The notes under the pieces are model-generated. The model ran no database searches. It was not told the origin of the DNA and saw nothing but the letters and a program-made list of their open reading frames with translations. Shown here piece after piece: positions 54,122 through 61,433 of a stretch of DNA of 64,000 nucleotides. Made by a program: the position numbers and the translations under genes. Source of the stretch: Dactylosporangium siamense (lineage in GTDB: Bacteria; Actinomycetota; Actinomycetes; Mycobacteriales; Micromonosporaceae); NCBI RefSeq assembly GCF_016862795.1, contig NZ_BONQ01000094.1, positions 1 through 64,000 of the forward strand, read 5' to 3'. Positions within the stretch are counted from its first letter, which is position 1, and every line of letters starts with the position of its first letter.

Positions 54122-55543
54122 ATGCAGCACGAGACATACGACGTCGTCGTCATCGGCGCGGGGCCCGTCGGGGAGAACGTCGCCGACCGGGTCGTGCGGG
54201 GCGGCCTGACCGCCGCCGTCGTCGAGCGGGAACTGGTCGGCGGCGAGTGCTCCTACTGGGCATGCATGCCGACCAAGGCGTTGCTGCGCAGCGCGACCGC
54301 ACTCCGGGCGGCCCGTCAGGTGCCCGGCGCCCGCGAGGCGGTGACCGGCGACCTGGACGCGGCGGCCGTCCTGCGCCGCCGTGACGCGTTCGCCTCGAAC
54401 TGGTCGGACGGCGGGCAGGTGGCCTGGCTCGACTCGGCCGGGATCGCCCTGCACCGCGGCCATGGACGGATCAGCTCGGAGCGGGTCGTCGAGGTGACCG
54501 GCGACGACGGCGCCGTGGTCTCGCTCACCGCCCGCCACGCGGTCGTCGTCGCGACCGGCAGCAGCGCCCTGCTGCCGGATGTCACCGGTCTTCGCGAGGC
54601 GGCGCCCTGGACGAGCCGGGAGGCGGCTGCGGCGAGCAAGGTTCCCGGCCGGCTGGCGATCATCGGCGGTGGCGTGGTCGCGGCGGAGATGGCGACCGCC
54701 TTCGCGGGGCTCGGCGCCAGGGTGACGGTGCTGGCCCGGGACGGTGTGCTGCCACAGGCGGAGCCGTTCGCCGGCGAGCGCGTCACGCGGGCGCTGCGCG
54801 ACGCCGGCGTCGCGGTCCTCGCCGGCGCCGAGGCCGCGTCGGTGCACCGGGACGGCGACGGCACGGTGCGCGTCACCCTCACCGACGGCGGGCGGGTCGA
54901 CGCCGACGAGCTCCTGGTCGCGATCGGCCGCCGGCCGAACACGGACGACATCGGCCTCGACACGGTCGGGCTGAAGGCGGGCGCCTGGCTCACGGTCGAC
55001 GACACGCTGCGGGTCGCCGACAGCGACGGGTGGCTGTATGCCGCCGGCGACGTCAACCGGCGCGTGCTGCTGACCCACCAGGGCAAGTACCAGGCCCGCG
55101 CGGTCGGCGACGTCATCGTGGCCCGCGCCAAGGGCGAACCGGTGGACGACGAGCGGTGGGGCCGGCACGTCGCCACCGCCGACGAGCGGGCCGTGCCGCA
55201 GGTCGTGTTCACCGACCCGGAGGTGGCGTCGGTGGGCCTGACCGCGGCCGCCGCGCAGGCCGCCGGCCTGCGGACCCGGGTCGTCGACTACGACCTGGGT
55301 GCCGTCGCGGGAGCCGGCCTGCACGCCGACGGATATCAGGGACACGCCCGGATGGTCGTCGACGAGGACCGGCAGGTGATCGTCGGTGTCACGCTTGTCG
55401 GCCCGGACGTCGCGGAGCTGCTGCACGCCGCGACGATCGCGGTGGTCGGCGAGGTGCCGCTGGATCGGCTGTGGCACGCCGTTCCCGCGTACCCGACGGT
55501 CAGCGAGGTGTGGTTGCGGCTGCTGGAGGCCTACGGCCGCTGA
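54122..55543 (+). CDS. Pyridine nucleotide-disulfide oxidoreductase (dihydrolipoyl dehydrogenase/mercuric reductase-like)
   Basis: A 473-residue flavoprotein. FAD binds at VVVIGAGPVGENVADRVVRG. The redox disulfide is CSYWAC in GGECSYWACMPTKALLRSA. The NAD(P)H site is RLAIIGGGVVAAEMATAFAG. The FAD ribityl block is DGWLYAAGDVNRR. The C-terminal dimerisation motif has HAVPAYPTVSEVW in place of HAHPT. It lacks the paired C-terminal Cys of MerA, so mercury reduction is unlikely. It starts 1 bp after the DUF308 stop and shares its TetR-controlled promoter, which suggests a redox or xenobiotic response. Confidence 0.9.
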   Translation: MQHETYDVVVIGAGPVGENVADRVVRGGLTAAVVERELVGGECSYWACMPTKALLRSATALRAARQVPGAREAVTGDLDAAAVLRRRDAFASNWSDGGQVAWLDSAGIALHRGHGRISSERVVEVTGDDGAVVSLTARHAVVVATGSSALLPDVTGLREAAPWTSREAAAASKVPGRLAIIGGGVVAAEMATAFAGLGARVTVLARDGVLPQAEPFAGERVTRALRDAGVAVLAGAEAASVHRDGDGTVRVTLTDGGRVDADELLVAIGRRPNTDDIGLDTVGLKAGAWLTVDDTLRVADSDGWLYAAGDVNRRVLLTHQGKYQARAVGDVIVARAKGEPVDDERWGRHVATADERAVPQVVFTDPEVASVGLTAAAAQAAGLRTRVVDYDLGAVAGAGLHADGYQGHARMVVDEDRQVIVGVTLVGPDVAELLHAATIAVVGEVPLDRLWHAVPAYPTVSEVWLRLLEAYGR

Positions 55544-55556
55544 CGAAGATCAACTA

Positions 55557-55585
55557 TTGACCGGCTGCGGCGCACCGGTGACAAT
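55557..55585 (+). promoter_or_regulatory. Leaderless promoter TTGACC-17-GACAAT
   Basis: TTGACC at 55557-55562 and GACAAT at 55580-55585 have the optimal 17-bp spacing. The GTG start follows after only 5 nt and there is no ribosome site. Confidence 0.75.
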
Positions 55586-55590
55586 GCACC

Positions 55591-56490
55591 GTGGGCTCCG
55601 CGTTGATCTCTGCAAGTCTGCCCGTTGCCCTCTTCGTCGTGATGCTCGGCCTGGGGCTGAGCCTGACCGTCGAGGACTTCCGGCGGGTCGGACGGCACTC
55701 CCGCGCGGTCGTGGTGGCGCTGCTGTGCCAGCTCGTGCTGCTCCCGGTGATCTGCTTCGGACTGGTGCTCGCGTTCCAGCTGCCGCCGGCGTTGGCGGTC
55801 GGGATGATGCTGGTCGCGGCGTCGCCGGGTGGTCCCACCGCGAATCTGTACAGCCACCTGTTCGGCGGGCACGTCGCGCTGAACGTCACGCTCACCGCGG
55901 TCAACACGGGGCTGATCGTGGTCACGCTGCCGATCGTGGTGAACCTGTCGACCACGTACTTCCTGCCCGGCGAGGCCGCGCTCGGGTTGCAGTTCGGCAA
56001 GGTGCTGCAGGTGTTCCTGATGGTGATCGTGCCGGTCGCGATCGGCATGCTCGTGCGGGCCCGGGCGCCCGAGGTGGCGCGGCGGCTCAACCTGCCGGTG
56101 CGGGTGCTGTCGGTGGTGGTCCTGGTCGCGGTCATCTCCCTCGTGCTGTTCGCGGAGCGGGCCAACCTCGCGGACTACTTCGTCGCGGTCGGGCTCGCCG
56201 CGCTGACGTTCAACCTCGTCAGCCTGGCGATCGGGTACGGCGCGCCGCGGCTCGCCGGCGTCGAGCGCCCCGAGGCGATCGCGGCCGGATTCGAGATCGG
56301 CATCCACAACACCACGATCGCCGTGACGGTCGCATTGAGCCCGGCGCTGCTGAACAACGCCGAGATGGCCGTCCCGGGCGTGGTCTACGGCGTCCTCATG
56401 CAGTTCGCCGCGGCCGGGTTCGGCGTGCTGCTCACCCGCGGCCGGGTCCGGCCGGCCACCCGTGACGCGACCCCGATCGGGCCGGGATGA
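55591..56490 (+). CDS. Bile acid:sodium symporter (SBF/BASS) family protein
   Basis: A 299-residue transporter with nine to ten helices. The first crossover motif is VAASPGGPTANLYSHLFGG and the second is GFEIGIHNTTIAVTVALS, matching the two discontinuous-helix regions that hold sodium. The substrate may be an organic anion. GTG at 55591 is supported by the promoter placed directly before it. The 3' end forms part of a hairpin. Confidence 0.9.
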   Translation: MGSALISASLPVALFVVMLGLGLSLTVEDFRRVGRHSRAVVVALLCQLVLLPVICFGLVLAFQLPPALAVGMMLVAASPGGPTANLYSHLFGGHVALNVTLTAVNTGLIVVTLPIVVNLSTTYFLPGEAALGLQFGKVLQVFLMVIVPVAIGMLVRARAPEVARRLNLPVRVLSVVVLVAVISLVLFAERANLADYFVAVGLAALTFNLVSLAIGYGAPRLAGVERPEAIAAGFEIGIHNTTIAVTVALSPALLNNAEMAVPGVVYGVLMQFAAAGFGVLLTRGRVRPATRDATPIGPG

Positions 56491-56521
56491 CCGGCCAGCG
56501 AAGCGGCTCGGGCCGGTCATC
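56486..56521. terminator. Hairpin overlapping the symporter stop
   Basis: GATGACCGGCC and GGCCGGTCATC form a perfect 11-bp stem with a 14-nt loop. The stop codon lies within the first arm. Confidence 0.75.
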
Positions 56522-56566
56522 AGGGGGACAGCAATGGGTCAGGCGCCCGGAACGAAGTGAGGACGC

Positions 56567-59500
56567 ATGACCGGGGACGCGCTGCGCCTGCAGGTGCTCG
56601 GCCCGCTGCGGGTGTGGCGCGACGGGGTCGAGCTGGACGTCGGGCCGCGGCAGCAGGCGTACCTCCTGGCGCTGTTGCTGGCCCGGGTGGGCAACCCGGT
56701 CTCGACCAGCGAGCTGATCGGCCTGATCTGGGGCGACGACGCCCCCACGAGTGCGCTCAACGTGATCCAGAAGTACGTCGGGGCGCTGCGGCGCCTGCTC
56801 GAACCCGAGGTCCCCGCTCGGGAAACCGGTTCCTACCTGCATCGCCGCGGCAACGCGTACCTGTTCGTCGGCGGCCCCGGCACGCTGGACCTGCTCGCCT
56901 TCCGGGAGCTGGTCTCGGCCGCCGGGGCGGCCCTGGCGCAGGACCAGCACGAGCGGGCGCTCCAGCACTACCTCGACGCGCTCGGCCTGTGGCAGGGCCC
57001 GGTGGCCGACGGGTTCATCCACGAGACGGCCGCGATGGCGGTCTTCGCCGCGCTCGACGACGAGTTCCGGGCCGCCTGCACGGCCGCGGCCGATCTGGCC
57101 GTGGTGGCGGGCCGGCCGGAGCGGGTGCTGCCGGCGTTGCAGCTCGCCACGAAGACGGCGCCGTTCCACGAACCCGTGCTGGCCGGCTTCGTCGCAACGC
57201 TCGGCGCCGCCGGGCGCCAGGCCGAGGCGCTGGCAGCGTTCCGCGCGTTCCGGGACCGCCTGGCCGACGAACTCGGCATCGACCCCGGCCCGGCGCTGCA
57301 GGCCGCGTATCTGCGGGTGCTGGCGCAGACCCCGGCAGCACCGCCCGGGGCCGGCCCCGCGCCCGTGCGCAGTCTGGTCGGCCGGGCCGAGGAACTCGCC
57401 GTCCTGCGGCAGGCCGTGGAGGCGGCGCTCACCGGCGGCACCGGACTCGCCCTCGTCGAGGGAGAGCCGGGCGCGGGCAAGACCCGCCTGGTGCAGGAGG
57501 CCGCAGCCGATGCGGGCCGGCACGGGGCGCGGGTCGTCTGGGCTTCGTGTCTGGAAGGCGACGGCACGCCCGCGATGTGGCCGTGGGAGCAGGCGCTCAC
57601 CGCCGTCCTAGACGGCCTGCCGGCGTCGGCGCGGGAGAAGTGGCTGGCAAGCGACCTCGGGAGTCTCGTCGAATCGCGGCACGACGACGGCAGGCCGGTC
57701 GCTTCCGGCGGCCGTGCCCAGTTCCGGCTGTTCGAGCTGGTCGTCGCCGTCGTCGGGCAGGCCGCGGCGGACCAGCCGTTGCTGCTCGTCCTGGACGACC
57801 TGCAGTGGGGCGACGCCGCCTCGCTGCAGCTGTTCGGCCATCTGGCGGGCCGGCTGCCCGGGCGCACCGCGATCATCGGCGCCCTTCGCAACCGCGCGCC
57901 GGTGCCCGGCTCCGACCTGTCGCGGGTGCTGGCCGACGCCAGCCGGCTGCCCATCCACCGCCGGATCCGGCTCGGCCCGCTCGGCCTCGCCGACGCCACC
58001 GAACTCATCCGCCGCGCCGCCGGTCACGAGCCCGGCGCCGGCACCGCCCGCACCATCTACGACCGCACCGCCGGCAACCCGTTCTACGTCCGGGAGCTGT
58101 CCCGGTTCCTCAGCGACCGGGGCACGCTCGCCGATGCCTCTGATCAGGCAGGGGTGCCGGCCGGGGTCCGGGACGTCGTGCGTGGCCGGATGGTCGGCCT
58201 CGACGACAGCGCCCGCGACCTGCTGCAGATCGCCGCGCTCATCGGCCGCGACGTCGACCTCGGCCTGCTCGCCCGCGTCGCGGAGGCGGACGTCGCGGGC
58301 TGCCTGGAGCGTCTCGAGCCGCTGCACGCGCTCGGCCTGCTCGAACCGCGGCCCGAGGCCCCGTTCTCGGTGCGGTTCGCGCACGACCTGGTGCGCGAGT
58401 CCATCACCGAGACCACGGCGCCGCAGCGGGTGATCCGGCTGCACCTGCGCGTCGCGGACGCGCTCGAGGAACAGCTGGCCGACGACGACTCCGTCGCCGA
58501 GCGCCTCGCCTACCACCTGTGGGCCGCCGGTCCGCTCGCCGACCCGGTGCGCACCGTGGAGGCGCTCAAGCGCGCCGGCCGCCGCGCGACGAGCAAACTC
58601 GCGTTCGCGGCCGCCGACCGGCATCTGGAGACGGCCGCCCAGCTCGCACGGACCGCCGGGCTGCCGGAGCTGGAGCTCTCCGCGCTCGCGCTGCTCGCCA
58701 TCGCCCCGCGCCGGCAGGCCGGGTTCGGCGGCACGACGTTCGACCTGCTCGAGCGGGCCGAGCTGCTGGCCCGCCAGCTCGGCCGGGACGTCCAGGCCGC
58801 CGGTCTGCTCTTCGCCCGCCTGTTCGGGGCCTACACGTTCCTCGAGCCGGACCGTGCGCAGCTGGTCCGCCGGCTGTACGAGCAGGGTGAGGCATCCGGC
58901 AACCCGGTCCTGCGCGTGTACGGGCGGCAGGCGTGGGGGCTGCACCAGTGGGACACCGGAAACATCGGCGAGGCGTACCGCTACTTCATCGACAACGACC
59001 CCGCCCTGTTGCACGGTGACAACTCCTCGCGCGGCGAGACCTCGGTCCGCAGCGACGTCTCCGGCGAGTGGCCCGGATGGCGGGCCGTCGTGACCGCGCT
59101 GCACGGCGACGTCGAGACCGCGGGCACGATGATCGACGAGTGGAACGGGCCCACCGACCCGTACGGGGTCGCGACCTGGGCGTACTACATCACCATCATC
59201 GCCTCCATGGCCGGTGACGCGGACTGGGTGATGCGCACGATCGAGCGGTGGATGGCGATGGGCACCGGCCGCTCCGCCGTGCAGCAGGAGATCTACGTGC
59301 GGCTGAACTGGTTCTGGGCCCGCGCCCTCACCGGCGACGACCCGGCCGGGACCGCGGCGGAGGCCGAGCAGCTCCTCGCCGCGACGCTCACCGACCCGCC
59401 CCGGTGGGGCATCGCGTATCACAACGGGCTGGTCGCCGAGATGTGGCTGGCCGCGGGGCGGCCGGACGCGGCCGCCACGGCGCTCGACCGGGCGGACCGG

Positions 59501-59692
59501 GCCCTGGAGGCCCACGGCCAGCGCTACGCCGAAGGGCTCATCCGGCTGCTGCGGGCGCGGGTGCTGCACGCCGCCGGGGAATCCCTCGACGTCGTGCGGG
59601 CCGCCACCGAGGAGGCCCGCGACTGGTCCGCCGGGCGGGCGACGCACCTGTTCGCCCGCCGCGCCGAATCGTTCCTCAGGGAGCTTCGGTGA
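56567..59692 (+). CDS. AfsR/SARP-like regulator: BTAD, AAA ATPase and TPR-like region
   Basis: A 1041-residue regulator. Residues 5-100 are an OmpR-type winged helix (LQVLGPLRVWRDGVELDVGP, PVSTSELIGLIWGDDAP, ALNVIQKYVGALRRLL). Residues 105-250 are the BTAD helical domain (LAAFRAFRDRLADELGIDPG). Residues 270-600 are a STAND/AAA ATPase with Walker A GEPGAGKTRL and Walker B LLLVLDDLQWGD. The rest is a helical TPR-like region. Such proteins integrate signals and often activate secondary metabolism or transport genes. No biosynthetic cluster lies beside it. Confidence 0.92.
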   Translation: MTGDALRLQVLGPLRVWRDGVELDVGPRQQAYLLALLLARVGNPVSTSELIGLIWGDDAPTSALNVIQKYVGALRRLLEPEVPARETGSYLHRRGNAYLFVGGPGTLDLLAFRELVSAAGAALAQDQHERALQHYLDALGLWQGPVADGFIHETAAMAVFAALDDEFRAACTAAADLAVVAGRPERVLPALQLATKTAPFHEPVLAGFVATLGAAGRQAEALAAFRAFRDRLADELGIDPGPALQAAYLRVLAQTPAAPPGAGPAPVRSLVGRAEELAVLRQAVEAALTGGTGLALVEGEPGAGKTRLVQEAAADAGRHGARVVWASCLEGDGTPAMWPWEQALTAVLDGLPASAREKWLASDLGSLVESRHDDGRPVASGGRAQFRLFELVVAVVGQAAADQPLLLVLDDLQWGDAASLQLFGHLAGRLPGRTAIIGALRNRAPVPGSDLSRVLADASRLPIHRRIRLGPLGLADATELIRRAAGHEPGAGTARTIYDRTAGNPFYVRELSRFLSDRGTLADASDQAGVPAGVRDVVRGRMVGLDDSARDLLQIAALIGRDVDLGLLARVAEADVAGCLERLEPLHALGLLEPRPEAPFSVRFAHDLVRESITETTAPQRVIRLHLRVADALEEQLADDDSVAERLAYHLWAAGPLADPVRTVEALKRAGRRATSKLAFAAADRHLETAAQLARTAGLPELELSALALLAIAPRRQAGFGGTTFDLLERAELLARQLGRDVQAAGLLFARLFGAYTFLEPDRAQLVRRLYEQGEASGNPVLRVYGRQAWGLHQWDTGNIGEAYRYFIDNDPALLHGDNSSRGETSVRSDVSGEWPGWRAVVTALHGDVETAGTMIDEWNGPTDPYGVATWAYYITIIASMAGDADWVMRTIERWMAMGTGRSAVQQEIYVRLNWFWARALTGDDPAGTAAEAEQLLAATLTDPPRWGIAYHNGLVAEMWLAAGRPDAAATALDRADRALEAHGQRYAEGLIRLLRARVLHAAGESLDVVRAATEEARDWSAGRATHLFARRAESFLRELR

Positions 59693-60260
59693 CCGGACGG
59701 CGGCAGTAGTACACCAGCGCCGGCGGCACGTTGGCCCATTCGGTGCGGCTGACGACGACCTCGTCGAACCGTGCGCGCAACGACGTGAGCAGCCGCCGCG
59801 CGGGTGGCAGCCACCGCGAATGCAGGTAGGCGAACGTGGTGAACACGCCGTGCGGCGGCAGGGCGGCGACCACCGCGCGCAGCACGTCGCGCTGACGGTG
59901 CTCGGCGAACGCGGCCCACGGCAGGCCGCTGACCACGACATCGGCCTGGCTGATCCCGCGCCGCGCCAGCACCGCCGCCAGGTCGGTCGCGTCCGCGGTC
60001 ACCACGTCGACCCCGGGATGCAGGGCGCCCAGGTGCTGCGCGAACCGCGGGTTGACCTCAACCGCGATGTGCAGGCCACGCCCGGCGAGCCGCCGCTGGA
60101 TGGCCTCGGTGAAGGCGCCGGTGCCCGGGCCCAGCTCCACCACGACGGGTGAACCGGTCCGGGGCACCGCCGCCGTCGCCACCCTGGCCAGCGCGGCACC
60201 GCTCGGGGTGATCGCGCCGACCGTCAGGGGATCACGGACGAACTCCAACAGGAACGACAC
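59676..60260 (-). CDS. SAM-dependent methyltransferase (phospholipid N-methyltransferase-like)
   Basis: A 194-residue methyltransferase: FLLEFVRDPLTVGAITPSGA at the start, motif I VVVELGPGTGAFTEAIQRRL, then DVVTADATDLAAVL and the post-I motif VVVSGLPWAAF. The RDPLTVGAITPSG opening is typical of proteins annotated rRNA adenine or phospholipid methyltransferases related to PmtA. The GTG lies 5 nt after the stop of the 2TM gene, so the two form an operon. Its tail overlaps the BTAD gene by 17 bp. Confidence 0.83.
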   Translation of the reverse strand: MSFLLEFVRDPLTVGAITPSGAALARVATAAVPRTGSPVVVELGPGTGAFTEAIQRRLAGRGLHIAVEVNPRFAQHLGALHPGVDVVTADATDLAAVLARRGISQADVVVSGLPWAAFAEHRQRDVLRAVVAALPPHGVFTTFAYLHSRWLPPARRLLTSLRARFDEVVVSRTEWANVPPALVYYCRRPVTEAP

Positions 60261-60265
60261 CGCCG

Positions 60266-60478
60266 TCAGCGCCTGTGGCCGGCCCGGGACGGCGAGACGC
60301 CCCAGGCGTGGAATGCCAGCCCGATGCCCCAGGCCACGATCGACCACACGGGCCAGAAATGGTGGTTCGAGTCGAACAACCACCACACCATCACCTGCAC
60401 CACGTTGGCCACCACGTAGCTGAGCACGTGGATGCGCAGGCCCCATTGTCTTGCGGTTTCGCTCTTCATCGATGTCAT
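60266..60478 (-). CDS. 2TM-domain small membrane protein
   Basis: A 70-residue protein with two helices: IHVLSYVVANVVQVMVWWLF and HHFWPVWSIVAWGIGLAFHA. The spacing and the F-DSNHHFWPVW turn match the 2TM domain family. It precedes the methyltransferase gene in the same unit. TAGCGT 6 nt before the ATG suggests leaderless expression. Function unknown. Confidence 0.78.
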   Translation of the reverse strand: MTSMKSETARQWGLRIHVLSYVVANVVQVMVWWLFDSNHHFWPVWSIVAWGIGLAFHAWGVSPSRAGHRR

Positions 60479-60484
60479 GCCCGC

Positions 60485-60490
60485 ACGCTA
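60485..60490 (-). promoter_or_regulatory. Leaderless -10 (TAGCGT)
   Basis: On the minus strand TAGCGT ends 6 nt before the ATG at 60478, with no ribosome site. Confidence 0.6.
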
Positions 60491-60495
60491 GGCCG

Positions 60496-60565
60496 GCGCA
60501 CTTGACAGCGACGGAACCGTTGACGGATCGGCGTTCCGTCGTCATTCAGTGCCCGTCAAGTGCGC
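60496..60565. promoter_or_regulatory. Nested inverted repeats in a divergent promoter gap
   Basis: The outer arms GCGCACTTGAC (60496-60506) and GTCAAGTGCGC (60555-60565) are perfect over 11 bp. The inner arms CGACGGAAC (60509-60517) and GTTCCGTCG (60533-60541) are perfect over 9 bp. Each outer arm contains a TTGAC -35-like element pointing toward the centre. The block controls the 2TM operon and the alpha/beta hydrolase. Confidence 0.8.
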
Positions 60566-60621
60566 GTTTCTACGCTGACCCGCAATTCACGGCAAACACC
60601 TGTGGAAAGGGTTTCCATCAC

Positions 60622-61416
60622 ATGACGACGACTCGCAGAACACTGCTGGCAGGCTCCGCCGCGGCGGCCACCGGCGCCCTGACCGGGGTCTCGGCCGCGC
60701 AGGCCCACACCCGGCCCGGCGGGAAACCGAAACCGACCGTGGTGCTCGTGCACGGCGCGTTCGCCGACGCGTCCGGCTGGAACGACGTGGCCGGCCGGCT
60801 GATGAGCGACGGCTACCCGGTCATCGCCCCGGCGAACCCGCTGCGTGGCGTCGCCGCCGACTGCGCCTACCTGGCCAGCGTCCTGGCCACGCTCAGCGGC
60901 CCGCTGGTGCTCGTCGCGCACTCCTACGGCGGCATGGTCATCACGAACGCCGCGACCGGCAACCCGAACGTCACCGCGCTGGTATACGTGGCGGCGTTCG
61001 CTCCCGACGCCGGCGACACGGTTCCCGCCCTGCAGTACCGGTTCCCGGGAAGCAAGGTGACCCCGGAGGCACTGGACTACCGCCCACACAGCACCGGCGC
61101 CGACGCCTACATCAAGCAGGAGCTCTTCCGCGACGCGTTCGCCGCCGACCTGCCGAAGGCGACGGCCGCCCGGATGTGGGCGAGCCAGCGGCCGCTGCAC
61201 GTGGGCGCGTTCGGGGAGCCGTCCGGCCCGCCGGCCTGGAACGCGATCCCCTCCTGGTACCTCGCCGCCCGCGACGACCAGGTGATTCCCGTTGCGGCAC
61301 AACGGTTCATGGCGCAGCGGGCCGGGGCACGCGTCGTCGAGGTGAGCGCCTCGCACGTCGCGATGATCTCGCGGCCGACCGCGACCGCCGAACTCATCAC
61401 GCGCGCCGCGCGCTGA
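60622..61416 (+). CDS. Exported alpha/beta hydrolase
   Basis: A 264-residue hydrolase. MTTTRRTLLAGSAAAATGAL is a twin-arginine-like signal (TRRTLL), cleaved near AQA. The fold shows the oxyanion loop VVLVHGAFADASGW, nucleophile elbow LVAHSYGGMVITNA, acid Asp in WYLAARDDQVIP and His in VEVSASHVAMISRP. Family members include esterases and haloperoxidase-like enzymes. An AAAGGG ribosome site lies inside a TGGAAA/TTTCCA hairpin just upstream, which could limit translation. Confidence 0.88.
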   Translation: MTTTRRTLLAGSAAAATGALTGVSAAQAHTRPGGKPKPTVVLVHGAFADASGWNDVAGRLMSDGYPVIAPANPLRGVAADCAYLASVLATLSGPLVLVAHSYGGMVITNAATGNPNVTALVYVAAFAPDAGDTVPALQYRFPGSKVTPEALDYRPHSTGADAYIKQELFRDAFAADLPKATAARMWASQRPLHVGAFGEPSGPPAWNAIPSWYLAARDDQVIPVAAQRFMAQRAGARVVEVSASHVAMISRPTATAELITRAAR

Positions 61417-61433
61417 CGACGGGGAGGACTGCG

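Noticed and set aside
54122-55543. Mercuric reductase and mercury resistance
   Set aside because: The C-terminal cysteine pair and other mer genes are missing, and the promoter is of TetR rather than MerR type.
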